64,000 bases of DNA, taken from NCBI GenBank assembly GCA_038277395.1, contig CM076197.1, positions 74,991,348 through 75,055,347 of the forward strand, given 5' to 3'. Source of the stretch: Dryocosmus kuriphilus (taxonomy: Eukaryota; Arthropoda; Insecta; Hymenoptera; Cynipidae). The notes beneath the pieces are model-generated. The model made no database searches and was not told the DNA's origin. It was given only the letters and a program-made list of their open reading frames with translations. Position 1 is the stretch's first letter, and each line of letters begins with the position of its first letter. A program made the position numbers and the translations under genes. Shown here piece after piece: positions 1-10,817 of this stretch.

Positions 1-465
1 ACAGAAGCTGAATTCGATGGCAACTGCACCGAAAAGGGATGTGTAGAATGATTTGCTATGCAGGCACTTAAGGTAAAGAAACCAGCGAAGGCGCAATGCC
101 CTGTAGCGGGCGCTAAGATGTGAGGAAAAAGCCGTAGTGTGTGTTTGACGACGATTTGACATTATCCTCGTCAGAGTCGTAAAACCCTCATACTCAAGCC
201 TGGGAAAGTATGAGGATTATCACCCCGAGGACGGCAGACTCACCTGTGAGCAATCCAGGAATCCTAACGCGCGGGGTTCTTCCTTGCAACTATGGCAACT
301 AAAAATAAAAGCACACAAAAATGTACAGATTTTATAAAAAATCAAACTTTCTTTACTCGAACTAATACTCGATCTTTCGCTTCTAAACATTCTTGCGATA
401 AACACCCTGACATTCCGAACATTTCCTGATACAAATGACAGTTCGAAACGTCTCAATCTAGGCAA
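1..465. other. Flank of Polinton-like fragment, copy 1; no gene recognised
   Basis: No convincing coding region is visible. The stretch is repeated almost in full, in the same orientation, at about 51355-51815, directly next to the second copy of the integrase fragment. It therefore belongs to the same duplicated block. The differences between the copies are mostly single-base insertions and deletions. The block probably continues to the left of the window start. Confidence 0.5.
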
Positions 466-745
466 AACTTAAAATATTTATTAATACTAAGAGAAAGCGG
501 TAATTGTCATTATAAGTGGATACACATTGCATGTCAATTAAATCACATTCCCATACCTAATTAAAATTTGAAACCGTATAATGAGCTCTTTGAAATTTTC
601 GTCGAATGGGTCGGTGTAAAATAAATGCATCATGAGGTTTTAGCCAATCAAGTAATTTGCCACGTGTAGCACGAGTTAGACTTTCAGCAAAACTGTAGGA
701 ATCAGGGTGGCTTGGATCTTAGTATCGCCTGTAGTTTATCTGGAT
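466..745 (-). pseudogene. Retroviral-type integrase fragment, Polinton/PLV-like (broken)
   Basis: Read on the minus strand, the segment encodes the N-terminal part of an rve-type integrase as found in Polinton/Maverick elements and polinton-like viruses. Visible pieces, spread over more than one frame, are a DWLK-type helix, a DAFILHRPIRRKF run, and WECDLIDMQ, where the first catalytic Asp of the DDE triad would lie, followed by a YNDNYRFLL strand. The protein stops soon after at a TAG, so the second Asp and the Glu are absent. There is also an in-frame TAG just before the WEC motif and at least one frameshift upstream. The second copy near 51815-52115 has different lesions, so some breaks may be sequencing errors. 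The family call comes from motif order; the exact virus or element lineage is not resolved. Confidence 0.6.
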
Positions 746-815
746 TTAGATGAAAGAGGGCATGTAAAGCTATAGCATTTTTCCTACCAATTGACTTGCA
801 ACCTTTCGACGTCAT
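702..815 (-). CDS. Short ORF between ATPase and integrase fragments (37 codons)
   Basis: The minus-strand ATG lies in a TAATG overlap with the stop codon of the ATPase fragment, a compact arrangement typical of viral or Polinton-type gene blocks. The 37-residue product is basic at its start and then contains a helix with regular Leu/Ala. I recognise only a loose resemblance to small proteins that sit between ATPase and integrase in such elements. It ends at a TGA inside what should be the start of the integrase, so the ORF may be truncated or fused by frameshift. Function unknown. Confidence 0.35.
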   Translation of the reverse strand: MTSKGCKSIGRKNAIALHALFHLNPDKLQAILRSKPP

Positions 816-1490
816 TAGAAATTTTTAATTGGTACTTGGTAATCAGTGTGCCTCTTCTTCATACCTTTTACTAGTATGTCTACATACTGATGAGGATCAT
901 CTGGAAAATTACTTGTACGATATTGCCAATTGTCAGGAGTTGATTGTTTTAAGTTCAGGAGTAAATAGCCGTGTGGTTGAGAAGTTGCATCGTGATAGGC
1001 TTCTTGTATGAACCGTGGATCTTCAGAACAGATCTGGCGTGCAAGATGTTGAATTTGGGCTCGATCTCGAGGATCTTTGAAAATAACTATATAATTTGCA
1101 TTTAGTGAAATTTCTCTTTTCCCATGCCCTTGGTGAAGAAGATTCTGATAAATGAAAATCACGCTGAGATTTTTATGATGACTGCCTTTAGTAAAAAGAT
1201 CTACAATTGTATTATTTGAAGACTCCCTCACTAATCGTGGAGAATTACAAGTTTAGGTCTTGGATCAGTGGAATAATCAGAAGACAGTGGTAATCCTCCA
1301 CGAAACTCTATCTCTTTAAGATATTCTTATAAGCCGTTTGCCACTCGGAATAATAGAAGATTATACGATCGATGTGTGTATCACACATTCCTTTGATGTT
1401 CCGAAGCAACTTTTTTACGAAGACATTTTTATCACAACCTGTTGGACCACATATCAGTGATGTGAACGGATGCTTCCAGCGCGTGTTCAT
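815..1490 (-). pseudogene. Packaging ATPase (FtsK/HerA-A32-like) of a Polinton/PLV-like element, broken
   Basis: Two minus-strand reading frames together cover a viral-type DNA-packaging ATPase. The N-terminal piece, from an ATG at 1490, has a FKHPFT-like lead-in and a P-loop written GPTGCDKN: the Gly and Thr expected at GxxGxGK[ST] are Asp and Asn, which should abolish nucleotide binding if real. A middle segment (about 1232-1307) has a Walker B-like LVILHD, with His where the Asp is expected, and ends in stops and a frameshift. The C-terminal piece, 815-1231, is open for 138 codons and contains GSHHKN, a sensor-like SVIFIYQNL strand and DPRDRAQIQHLARQI, which are characteristic of this ATPase group. 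The product would drive genome packaging into a capsid. Here it is a dead or error-ridden fossil. A second copy is at 52185-52603. Confidence 0.65.
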
Positions 1491-1563
1491 GTTGAATAAT
1501 GGTATTTCATCAGTAAAGCCTTGTAATTTATATATGATAATATATATAGACGAAACATATCCA

Positions 1564-1708
1564 TAGACGAAAAAAAACACGAGTGCCTGCGCTAAATATG
1601 ATATTTTTCTAACGAAATAAATATACATACAAGTATATATATATATATTTATTTATTTGAATACAAAATATAATATTTAGCGCAGGCACTCGTGTTTTGT
1701 TTCGTCTA
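1564..1708. repeat. Hairpin: 41-bp inverted repeat around an AT-rich loop
   Basis: The arm starting at 1564 (TAGACGAAA..., containing ACACGAGTGCCTGCGCTAA) returns as its reverse complement at about 1666-1708 with very few mismatches. The roughly 60-base loop is almost pure A/T. It lies immediately upstream of the ATPase start, so it could be an insertion of a miniature inverted-repeat element or a terminal/regulatory hairpin of the Polinton-like fragment. No clear target-site duplication is visible. Confidence 0.75.
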
Positions 1709-2033
1709 TCAGCTTTTTATTTTGACGTGCCTCCCGCTCCCCACACGCCAAAAGTCAGCTATATTCAGGATGGATGAATAATATAGGGGACGGTTAATGA
1801 GATAACGGCATTCATATTATGAGCATAATTTTATTTTATAATAATTCTTTATTTTGTTTTTATGGTTGGACATGTGTGATCAGAATATTCATTTTTTAAA
1901 ATGTATTTTTCAATTATTAAAAGACATTTTCTTTTCTTCAAGAAAATTAATCCTACATAAATGTTCTGCATTTAGACGTGTGTCCTTTTATTGACACAGT
2001 AAGATAAAAATAAGTTATATTAATTTTTACAAA

Positions 2034-2222
2034 TTATACAAAACGAGGATCGTTAAAAGTAAATTTCTGTGACCCCACAAACATGTAATCGTCGTATTCA
2101 TGGCTCTCCATCATTTTCTCTGGTGTAATGTCGATTTCTGTCTGACTGCAGTAGAACATTATATCGCTCAATTCTTCCTGGGCACAGCCGATCATTGAGT
2201 TGTTGAATGATTGGAACATCAT
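2034..2222 (-). CDS. Small acidic ORF, 62 codons, unknown function
   Basis: A minus-strand ORF begins with two Met codons and encodes a Met-, Asp- and Glu-rich 62-residue protein with no recognised domain. About 35-45 bases past the stop, on the same strand, there is an AATAAA (in TCAATAAAAGG), which could serve as a polyadenylation signal. The ORF sits between the Polinton-like fragment and the foldback element and might be a further small gene of the former or a chance ORF. No signal peptide or zinc-finger pattern is visible. Confidence 0.25.
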   Translation of the reverse strand: MMFQSFNNSMIGCAQEELSDIMFYCSQTEIDITPEKMMESHEYDDYMFVGSQKFTFNDPRFV

Positions 2223-2308
2223 TTATGAAAGCATAAGAAAGTAAATGTTCTCATTATTATGCACACAGAAAAATTATATAATCAAAATAAAGTAAAATGA
2301 AAAAACCT

Positions 2309-3445
2309 GCCCGCTTCGCGGGCACATTCTCGTCGCGCGCTCCGCGCGCCTAGATCGCGCGTCTGTTGGCACTCGCGCTTCGCGCTCGACATTTGACTCC
2401 CGCTTCGCGCTTGATGCGTTATTTACGGCACTCGCTGTTCGCGCTCGATAGATTATTCACCTCGCGTTACGCTCTCGGTGTTTATGGATCGTATAAACAT
2501 TTAAATTAAAAATTGCAAAAGAAATTATTTTAATTAAGGCTCTATCGCCCTTAAGGAATACATTCTCATCATGAAACTCGCGCTTCGCGCTCGATAATTA
2601 CATTTATTCAAAGCACATTATAAATTAATAAAGTTTTTTTTGTGAATTGCCAAATTTTCACAATACAGGATCTCGATTCATAAAAGTAAAACGATGAGTC
2701 TCATAAATAAATTTTGTAGCTCTTTCCAAGGTGAATAATTCTGCTTGTTAATATTTTCTCATATCTTGCATAGTTTTGCTGAAAAGTGGTTTCCTTTATA
2801 TTTCATAATATATTTCACTAATAACTCAAAAACTACGCATCTGCTCAAAAAAATGACAGAAGGCAAATTTGTAGATCTTTTTGAGGCAAATAACTTTGTT
2901 TCTTATCATTTTTTCGAATCTTGCATAGTTTGGCGGGAAATTTGAAATCTTTGATTTTTAATAACGTTTTATCGATTAAAACTAAAACCGTTTATTTGAT
3001 CAAAAAACGTTTTTTTTTAAAGCAAAATTTGTAGATTTTTTTGAGATGAGCAATTTTAGTTTCTAACATTTTTTTCGCATCTCTCATAGTTTAGCCGAAA
3101 AATTGATTTCTTTATTTTGTGAAAACCGTTTTTAATGGATAAAACCAAAACCATAACCGTCGGTCAAAAACCGCTGGTTAACGAACTCATCCTTTTTTTC
3201 CCCCCTTAAAGAAGTGTATCAAAGCGCATATCCAATCCGATTAGTCCTTCGAAAGTTATCGTGGGAAGAGGCTACGATAATAACGACAACGACAACGACG
3301 ACGACGACGACGACGACAACGGACAGACTGACAGCGTCGTAAAAAACGTTTTTCCGGATTCAGGAGGTCTCAAAACGTGGAGATTTTATGACATCCGCGA
3401 AAGTAAAATTCTACATAAATCTAATACCTTCTCTGATGAGAATGT
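2309..3445 (+). repeat. Left inverted terminal repeat of the foldback element
   Basis: The outer 300 bases carry at least five GC-rich, nearly palindromic copies of CTCGCGCTTCGCGCTCG, standing out from AT-rich surroundings. Inward lie about three degenerate units of roughly 180 bp recognisable by CAAATTTGTAGATCTTTTTGA and TCTTGCATAGTTT. Then comes a (GAC/AAC)n triplet tract (about 3281-3320) and a segment ending CTAATACCTTCTCTGATGAGAA. The same order occurs inverted at the right end. A short ORF through the triplet tract (3261-3488) is homologous to one in the right arm, but its Asp/Asn run is simply the translated microsatellite. Confidence 0.75.
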
Positions 3446-3678
3446 AAAAAGTGTAGGTACAAATTTTTTTTGGAACAGAGTTCCTTAGGTTCGGCCTTGG
3501 CGGACGGGTGGCAGTCGGCAAAAAGTGAAACGCCACACGGGATGCATTATTGGAATGTGTTCTGGGGAACGCGTTATGGGGAACGCACAGGCATCGTCTC
3601 CAAAGCCTACTAGGCTGCCGATCCTCACTCTTGCCGTCTCGCCTGCCTAAGCAGCCAGTATGTACGCATCTGTCTCGC

Positions 3679-3717
<39 letters not shown>

Positions 3718-5640
3718 GTTTCACTCACTCCCATTCTTGCCTGTCAGCGTGTACGTATTTACAAAGCAGAGAAAAACAGACATCAAGAGCTATATAGCTA
3801 ATGCTTTATATGTACATCGTACCTTATTAACATGTATATTTGTACAAATCAAACGGTGATAAACAATAAATTATTCTACGTTATGTAAACTCATATTTTG
3901 TCCTAGTGAAAATAAATTAATAGAAGTAAAATAATATTAGTTCGGAATATTACAATATTAAAAATGGTAAAAATGTAATACAAGATTTTATTTTGGCTCA
4001 TCATCTTTCTCACCGCAAGTATTTGGAAGTAATTGGTTTCTGAGAGCTGCTGAGACTATTGGATCTATTGTTGCTCATTTACTCAAAGACAATTTCTGGA
4101 ATTTTTGTTTTTTAACGAAATTACGTAGTCATCAGTTTTTCAGCAATGATAAAATGGTACCGCCTCACCGACTGAGGTAATGCAGCAGTGTATATAGTGG
4201 TCGTCGTGTCGCAGTTTTAAGTTAAAAAATTGAAATTTTTATTTTTTATAAAGTAATTTAAACGAAAATTTATATTTCGTTAAATTAGCGAAAAGAACAT
4301 CGTTCCTACCGCGTGTCCCGCGACGCGCTCTACTTTTTATTATCTAATGAAAATATTAACACATGGTTGGATGTTAGAATAACATGATACGTCACCATTT
4401 ATATATTTTAAACACGTGCCGCGGACGATGCAGAGTATAGATTATTACCGTATAACCTTGTAAAAATAAGTTTTACAAAATTCATTTACCTTAAAAGTGA
4501 TCAGTTATAATCTTTACATATTTCCTTTCAGTATTGGTATAGATTGCGTTATTTCAAGAATTTAAACGCAATTTCCTTCCTACCCTATTTATAGCTCTCA
4601 AATTATTTAAATTCAAGATACATATTTTTTGCAGAAAAAGAACTGCATTATATAATATATAATTATTATATATAGATATCTCGTGCTTATAAAATATAAA
4701 AAAATCCTTGTGTTCACACTGTCTCAGACTGTATATCAACACCTTTTATAGTTAAACTTGGAGGTTTAAATATAGTATAATATACGTCTGTAATTCCAAA
4801 TATGCTAATATTCAATGTATAGTAATATACTTTTTATAAAAATGTAGTTTATATATTATTTTTTTAGTCTCTTGGAATTTTCTGAGACTTAAATCACATT
4901 TATCTTCTTTTTGATGGCTTCAAAAAAACTGGAGTAATGCTGTAAATGTTTAGAAATGCTTGGCATGTTTAACTTCGAAAATTTGACTCTACACTACAAT
5001 TAATTTTGTACTTAAAAATGTTATTCAGGTTATGTTGAAAAAGGCAAACAATGTTGCCGAAACGTAAATTTGATGTTTATTAAAACGAACTAAGCAATTT
5101 GGATTCTTTTGTTTTATTTAATTAGACCGAAAGACCAAATTAATTTTGCTTTAAATCTACAGCTTTATCAGAAATGGTACTTTAAGTCAGTATCTATAAT
5201 CTCGAATATGTTTTGTCACACGCGTCAGTAATCTTTTCATCTAACTGCCCAGGTCAATTCAGGATCATATTGTACATTTACATTACATTTACAATGTTAA
5301 TTTAAAAAAATAAAAATGGCAAAATCATTCAAATTTTGAAAAAGCGAAGCAATTGTCATGTTTTCTATTATTTTCTTTGAGAAATCTAAGAAAACTAATA
5401 TTTTAGAAAAATAATGTTAGATAGCTTTTCTTGGAGTTAGTAGGATAGTTTCTTGGATACTTTTTCTTTTCTTTTTCATTTTTTCTCTAGTTTTTCTTCT
5501 TCTTGTTTCTTTCTTACTAATATTTGGAACATAAAGCTTAAGATCTGTAATTGAGATATTTCAGAAAATAAAAGAACTTAATATATTTAGGTTTATTATT
5601 GCTTTTATTATCAATATGTTAAAATCATAAGGTTTTCACA
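3446..5640. other. Foldback core, left part: no gene seen
   Basis: AT-rich sequence without supported coding. It contains a (TC)n microsatellite at about 3678-3720 next to a GC-richer block of 3480-3770, and a polypyrimidine stretch at 5455-5515. The short ORFs here (for example 3411-3734 on the minus strand) read through the microsatellite and are not credible genes. Confidence 0.55.
3678..3720. repeat. (TC)n microsatellite
   Basis: A run of about 20 TC dinucleotides with one T interruption, flanked by CT-rich sequence. Confidence 0.9.
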
Positions 5641-5649
5641 GAAATAGTT

Positions 5650-6374
5650 TTAGGTAATAATATGAAATTTAAGTATTGTAGCTAATACACTTAAAATTTC
5701 ACTTGAATTAATTTTGTCTGTGGCCGCTGTTTTGTTGATTGTGTTGGTTTCCAAAAAGTCTGCACAAGACTTCATTATTACCTTCTTCAGTGAGGCGAAA
5801 CATTTTTTTTCTAATAATTCCATAGAAGGGCCTGGAATGCCCAAAGTTCGAGCCACGGCCCGGCCTATTACTGGTTTATTATCATTACTGAATCTGTCTT
5901 GGAAGACAACTCAGTGATCACTGTCAAATAATGGTACAGCAATATCGCCGTCTTCTTTTGCAATGTAATAATTTTTAAAATGCAATAGAATCACAGTCTC
6001 TGGGAGTTCTTCGAGACTGCGCTTTGCGTTTTCTGTATAAAGACCCGTTGGTCTGACGGCAGTGAGTTGCAGGCACATCCGCATTTGTTCGTCGATTGCT
6101 GGTAATGCTACTTCCGGGTTGTGCCCTTGAGGCTGTCGTTGAACCTGCCCTTGAAGCTCTCGTTGACCCTGTCCTTGAGGCTGTCGTTGACCTTGCCCTT
6201 GAGGCTGTCGTTGAACCTGCCCTTGAAGCTGTCGTTGACCCAGCCCTTGAGGCTGTCGTTCACCTTGCCCTTGAGGCTGTCGTTGAAACTGCCCTTCAGG
6301 TTGCACGCGTCCTCTCCCTCGTCCACTCCCTCGTCCGCTCCCTTGGCCAGGTGGGCCACCCAGCGGTGTGATTA
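5650..6374 (-). pseudogene. Gln-rich repeat exon with one in-frame TGA, unknown function
   Basis: On the minus strand a pyrimidine-rich tract ending TTCTTCTTGCAG (at 6375-6376) forms a good splice acceptor. From 6374 the frame encodes a Gly/Arg-rich start, then about eight copies of an octapeptide like QRQPQGQG, then a non-repetitive domain with LPETVILLHF and KEDGDIAVPLF. An in-frame TGA follows at 5911-5913. Beyond it the same frame stays open for about 87 more codons, through VVFQDRFSND and an LGIPGPSMELLEKK segment, to a stop at 5650. A possible splice donor (AAG|GTAATA) occurs at 5781, which would end the exon at 5782. The single stop in an otherwise continuous frame suggests a recently inactivated, captured gene fragment, or an erroneous base. 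No family recognised. Confidence 0.4.
6120..6305. repeat. 24-bp minisatellite encoding the Gln/Gly-rich octapeptide
   Basis: About eight imperfect head-to-tail copies of a 24-bp unit, on the plus strand CTTGAGGCTGTCGTTGACC plus five bases. Because 24 is a multiple of three, every copy stays in the frame of the minus-strand exon. Confidence 0.85.
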
Positions 6375-6454
6375 CTGCAAGAAGAAATATAAATGGATTA
6401 GTTTTAAGGATGTTTCTATTAGGGGGGCGCAATCAGCTGAAAAATCTATATTCG

Positions 6455-7350
6455 AACGAGTCGATTAGAGCTCGAGCTGTCCAAAAAGCTCCAAAGTTTT
6501 CGATACTCGACTTTCTTCGAGAACTCGATACCTTCGAGTACTTGAACAGTTTCGAGTTATTGGAGAGGTTCTAGAACTCGAATCCGTTCGGATATTCGAA
6601 ACTTTCGAGCAGCTAAAAAGTTTTATTGCTCGAAGATGTCAGAAGGCTCGAAACATTTAAGTTGTTCAAAACTTAGTACTCGGGGCATTCTCGAGATTGT
6701 GATTATAAATTTAAGTAACAATTAAAAAATTCGCGAGTTTTGACCCAAATGGACCAAATTTTTGAAAGTTTAAGAACCAGGCTGATTTCAATGAGTCTCG
6801 TGTTCTGGGGGTTTCTTTTGTTTCTGATCACAGATTTAAGGTCAAAATTTAAAGATTCGACATTTTTAATATAAACTGGCCGGAATTTCTATACAGTCTT
6901 ATAAACTGGCGGATTCCAATCAAACATTATTTCAAAATTCGATATTCTTTTATAAAAATGGACCAAATTTTAGGCAAATTTATTGAATTGGCAGATTTTG
7001 ATGAGCTTCAATACTAAGATGTGGTTTGTGTTTCTAAAGACAAATTTGGGGTAAACATTTTTTAAAAATTCGGATTCTTAAACGAAAAAAACGCAAATTT
7101 TTAGAAAATTCAATAAATTGGCAGATATTTGTGAAAGTTAGAACTGGAGGTTTTTTTTTGTGTTTTTGGTCACAAATTTGGGAAAAATAAAAAAGTTCGA
7201 TATTTTTGATAAAAAATGGCCAAATTTGTAAAAAATTCGATAGATTGACAGATTTTTATGAGATTCAGTACTAAGGAATTGTTCGGGTTTCTGATCTGTC
7301 AACCAAATTCTTTAAAATTAAACAACCCGACGAATTTGCACTAGACTCAA
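6455..7350. repeat. Degenerate tandem repeats: CTCGAA-rich block and 120-200-bp units
   Basis: From 6455 to 6690 there are many short degenerate copies of a TTCGAG/CTCGAA motif about 18-20 bases apart. From 6720 to 7350 longer units repeat, each with a GGACCAAATTTT-like start, a TTCTGATCACA-like middle and a TTCGATATTTTT-like end. No coding sequence is supported. Confidence 0.6.
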
Positions 7351-7679
7351 TTCCAAGGGATTTGCAAGTTGCTGAACATAAACGACATCGCACAAAATGT
7401 ATGGAGAAGTTCATTTAGTAAAAGTTCGATCAAGTTCAGTCATCTGATGCTCAAGGTGATACTTATCAGAAGTCATAATGGGACAAAAATGACGAATTAT
7501 TTAATTCCATACCAATATTGTAATCAAAATACCTTAACCCTCCAGTTCCTTTATTCAACTCCGCCCGATTAATGAACTTTTTAAAAATTTGGCTTATTCG
7601 GATCAAAATTTTCGAATTTTAAAATTTTTACCTTTAAATTAATGATCAGAAATTCGAGACGCCCCATAGTACTAAATTT

Positions 7680-7850
7680 TTAGCAGCTTCAAAGTTTCGA
7701 GATACATGAAATCTTCGAGCATTCGAATCTTTTGCATATTCGATACTTTCAAGTAGCTCAAAACTGTTCGAGTACTTGGAGCCGTTCGGTTACTCATAAC
7801 GTTCGAGAAGCTCGAAACCTTCGAGTAGCTGCAAACCTATCGACATATTT
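7680..7850. repeat. Second CTCGAA-rich degenerate tandem block
   Basis: The same short TTCGAG/CTCGAA motif seen at 6455-6690 recurs here just inside the right arm of the foldback element, including a repeated GAAACCTTCGAGTAGCT-like unit. Confidence 0.6.
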
Positions 7851-7956
7851 TACGATTCTATAGAAATTTCTTTTTAAAATGAGCCTAAGGACAATAAAAA
7901 AAGTTTATTATTTCAGATGTTATTTAAATTTTAAGAAAGAATCGAAATGTGCATTA

Positions 7957-9388
7957 CAACATTCTCATCAGAGAAGGTATTAGATTTATATAAAATCTGA
8001 CCCCCCGAGTTTTCATTAAATCTCCACGTCTTGAGACTCCCTGAGTCAGAAAAAATGGTTTTTACGACGGTGTCTGTCTGTCTGTTGTCGTCGTCGTCAT
8101 TGTCGTCGTTGACGTCGTTGTCGTCGTTTTCGTCGTTGTCGTAGTTGTCGTTGTCGTCGTTGTCGCCTGTGGACACGATAACTTTCGAAGGACTTATAGG
8201 ATTGGATTGGGTTTTGGCACACTTCTTTAAGGCATAAAAAGAAAGGACAAGTTCGTTAACCAGCGGTTTTTGACCAACAGTTCTGGTTTCATCCATCAAA
8301 AACTGTTTTTACAAAATCAAAAAATCGATTTACCGGCTACACTATGCGAGATACATAAAATAGGCATATAACCGAATTGTTCATCTGAAAAAAATCTACA
8401 AATTTTGTCTTAACCGTTTTTTGATAAAATGCACGCGTTTTGCTTTAATCGAGGAACGTTGTTAAAAATATGAAACTGTGGTTTCCCGCCAAAATATTCA
8501 AGATAAGGAAAATGATAATAAACAAAGTTGCTCAACACAAAAAGTTCTACAAATTTTGTTTCAGCCGCTTTTTATGTTCAAATGCACGGTTTTGCGTTTA
8601 ATCGAGAAAACGCTATTAAAAAACCAAAAATTCAAATTTCCCGCCAAGCTGTGCAAAATTCGAAAGAAATGGTAATAAACAAATTTATTCACCTCGAGAA
8701 GATCTGCAAAATTGCTCTCTATAATTTTTTTGTAAAGTCGCTTAGTTTTTGAGTCATTCGTGAAATATGTTATTAAATATAAAGATATCCACTTTGCAGC
8801 AAAATTATGCAAGGTACGAGAAAATATGAACGAGCAGAATTTTCCACCTTGTAAAAACCTACAAATTTTATTTATAATACTCATTGTTTTACTTTTATTA
8901 ATAGAAAACATGCATTATGAAAATTTGGAAAATCACAAAAAAAATTTACTAATCTACAATGGATTAAAAAAAAAATTAATTGTCGAGCGCGAAGCGCAAG
9001 TGTCGTGATGAGAATGTATTCCTTAAGGGCGATAGAGCCTTAAGTAAAATAATTTCTTTTGTAATTTTTAATAAAATTCAAATTTAGTAATACCATTAAG
9101 AGCAAGTCTTTTGAAAACTTGCGAAAAGTGTTCTGAAAAGTGCGAGAACCAAAAACGCTCGATCGCAAAGCGCGAGGTTTAAAGAAGCACGACGATCACT
9201 AGTTTTTAAAATAATTTTTAATAAAATTCAAATTTAATAATTTTGTTAAAAGCAGGTGTTTTGAAAACTTCAGATCCATGAGTAACGAAAACCGAGCACG
9301 AAGTGCGAGAACCAAAAACATCCGGGCGCGAAGCGCGGCGCGCCCAGCGCGCGTTGATAATGTGCCCGTGAAGCGGACAGATTCTTTT
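7957..9388 (-). repeat. Right inverted terminal repeat of the foldback element
   Basis: This is the mirror image of the left arm: the CTAATACCTTCTCTGATGAGAA segment, a (GTC)n triplet tract at about 8083-8165, several units of about 180 bp (8390-8900), then GC-rich palindromic subrepeats (GCGCGAAGCGC-like) at 8985-9345. It is about 0.3 kb longer than the left arm, consistent with a different number of internal units. A minus-strand ORF (7931-8299, 122 codons) spans the triplet tract and parallels the short ORF in the left arm. I treat both as by-products of the repeat. Confidence 0.75.
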
Positions 9389-9549
9389 TGCAGTATTTTT
9401 CTAACAGATTAACCAAATGACTTCACCCTAGGCTCATTTTAAAGAGAATTTTTAAGGCTTTTGACTTATTGCAGAGAGCAAATTTTAGATCTCATATAAT
9501 TATTATTAGAAAACATAAGCAATCATCGAAGAACAGGTGGTCTAATACA

Positions 9550-10540
9550 CGCGACCAGTACAGTAAGTTTTATTTTTCCAGTTTGGGAGCATTCGTGAAA
9601 TAAGTGGACAGTTTTTCTTTTGCTTATAACATTGTGTCTTTTTTAGCATCACGGCAATTTTATGTTCGTCTTTATTTAAACAAAAGAAGGACTTTTCAAG
9701 TAGTTTATGGACGTTCCCTTTGAAGCAGTAATTAATAAATACGATATGTCAGTGGAGTTGACACAGCCTGTTTAAATGTTTCACACTATGACTTTCATGT
9801 TCATTCCATAAATTTGAAAATTTTACACCATCGTCTTCTTTTTTTAAATAAAATAAGCTAATAAATGAAGTATGTAAATAATTCTTATTTTTCTAGTTTG
9901 AAGCATTAAGTTGTAAATACGTTATGTTGGTAGAGGTGACCTGGGATAATTAGAGATTTCACAATAACGCCTTCTTATAGTTTAAATAAAGATAAAAATG
10001 TTACACAATAGCGTTCCTTTTTTTAACTTTCCTATTTTTACGTTTCTCATTTCTCAAACCTTCTTTTAATTTACATGTTACCGCTAAAACACCGATTTAG
10101 CCAAAATTAAATTGAATTAGTCAAAGCGCGAAGTTACACCCCCCACCCTCATGTTTTAACCCCTAGTGATGGCATCCATACCTTTAAATTCGAAATTAGA
10201 TTTAGAAACAAAAATTCTTCTGCTTTTAACAAAAGTGCTTCGCAAAATTCGGGTTTTGACTATTTAAAGGAAGCTTCCACAAATTTCACTCGTTTTAATT
10301 TCACTTCTTGACACTGTTGGTAAAATTATTATTTACTAGTTGAGTTTTAAACATTAACATACACACTCTACAGCCCTATAAATAAAGTCATATATATATT
10401 TCCACTAAGCAATTAGTGCCATCGAATTAGAAAATATTTAGGCACACTAATCTAATTACAAATTTTCTACTATTCTTTAGTGACTCATTTTTCTGTAATT
10501 CAATTATTAGAATTTCACTAATAATTAAAGAAATTTTATT
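9550..10540 (+). repeat. Composite dispersed repeat, copy 1
   Basis: Two to three units of about 165 bp marked by TAAATACGTTATGTTGGTAGA and CACAAT occupy 9550-10040. After an insert of about 0.3 kb follows a segment with ATCGAATTAG and GAATTTCACTAAT (10400-10530). The same two modules occur in the same order at 38720-39310, and the second module alone at 33190-33480. No coding sequence is seen. The remaining 9390-9550 and 10050-10380 hold nothing I can assign. Confidence 0.55.
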
Positions 10541-10817
10541 TATTTTAAGTTAAAATAGCGCTCCATCATCTTGGATTTAAAACAAAACATTTTTTTGCTT
10601 TGAATATTGGTACAAATTGTGGATGTATGTGTGTGTAGATATGTGAATCGATAATTGAATGTATGTCGCCTTTTTTTGTTAACACGATAACTGAAAGATG
10701 GTTGCAGATAAATTAATCAAATTTTAGTGTTTATTTTAAGCGCTAATATTTTGAAACTGATTCTAAGGTTTTCAGAAATATTAAATTTTACATTTTGTAT
10801 GTATGTGCTTCATAAAA

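Larger units (their letters stand above)
2309..9388. mobile_element. Large foldback-type element with long inverted terminal repeats
   Basis: The ends mirror each other: from 2309 the + strand reads CCGCTTCGCGGGCACATT, and the reverse complement of 9388 inward reads CCGCTTCACGGGCACATT. Similarity continues inward to about 3445 on the left and 7957 on the right, giving arms of roughly 1.1 and 1.4 kb. The core holds only tandem repeats and one interrupted Gln-rich exon; no transposase or polymerase is visible, so it is presumably non-autonomous. Arms that are themselves built of subrepeats are typical of Foldback-type DNA elements. No clear target-site duplication could be identified, so the exact termini remain approximate. 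Confidence 0.7.

Noticed and set aside
6096..6468. Alternative ORFs on both strands through the 24-bp minisatellite
   Set aside because: Repeats whose unit is a multiple of three open several frames. Only the minus frame with an acceptor and a non-repetitive continuation was kept.
7931..8299. 122-codon Asp/Asn-rich acidic protein
   Set aside because: The acidic run is the GTC/GAC triplet microsatellite in the foldback arm, and its mirror copy is differently framed.
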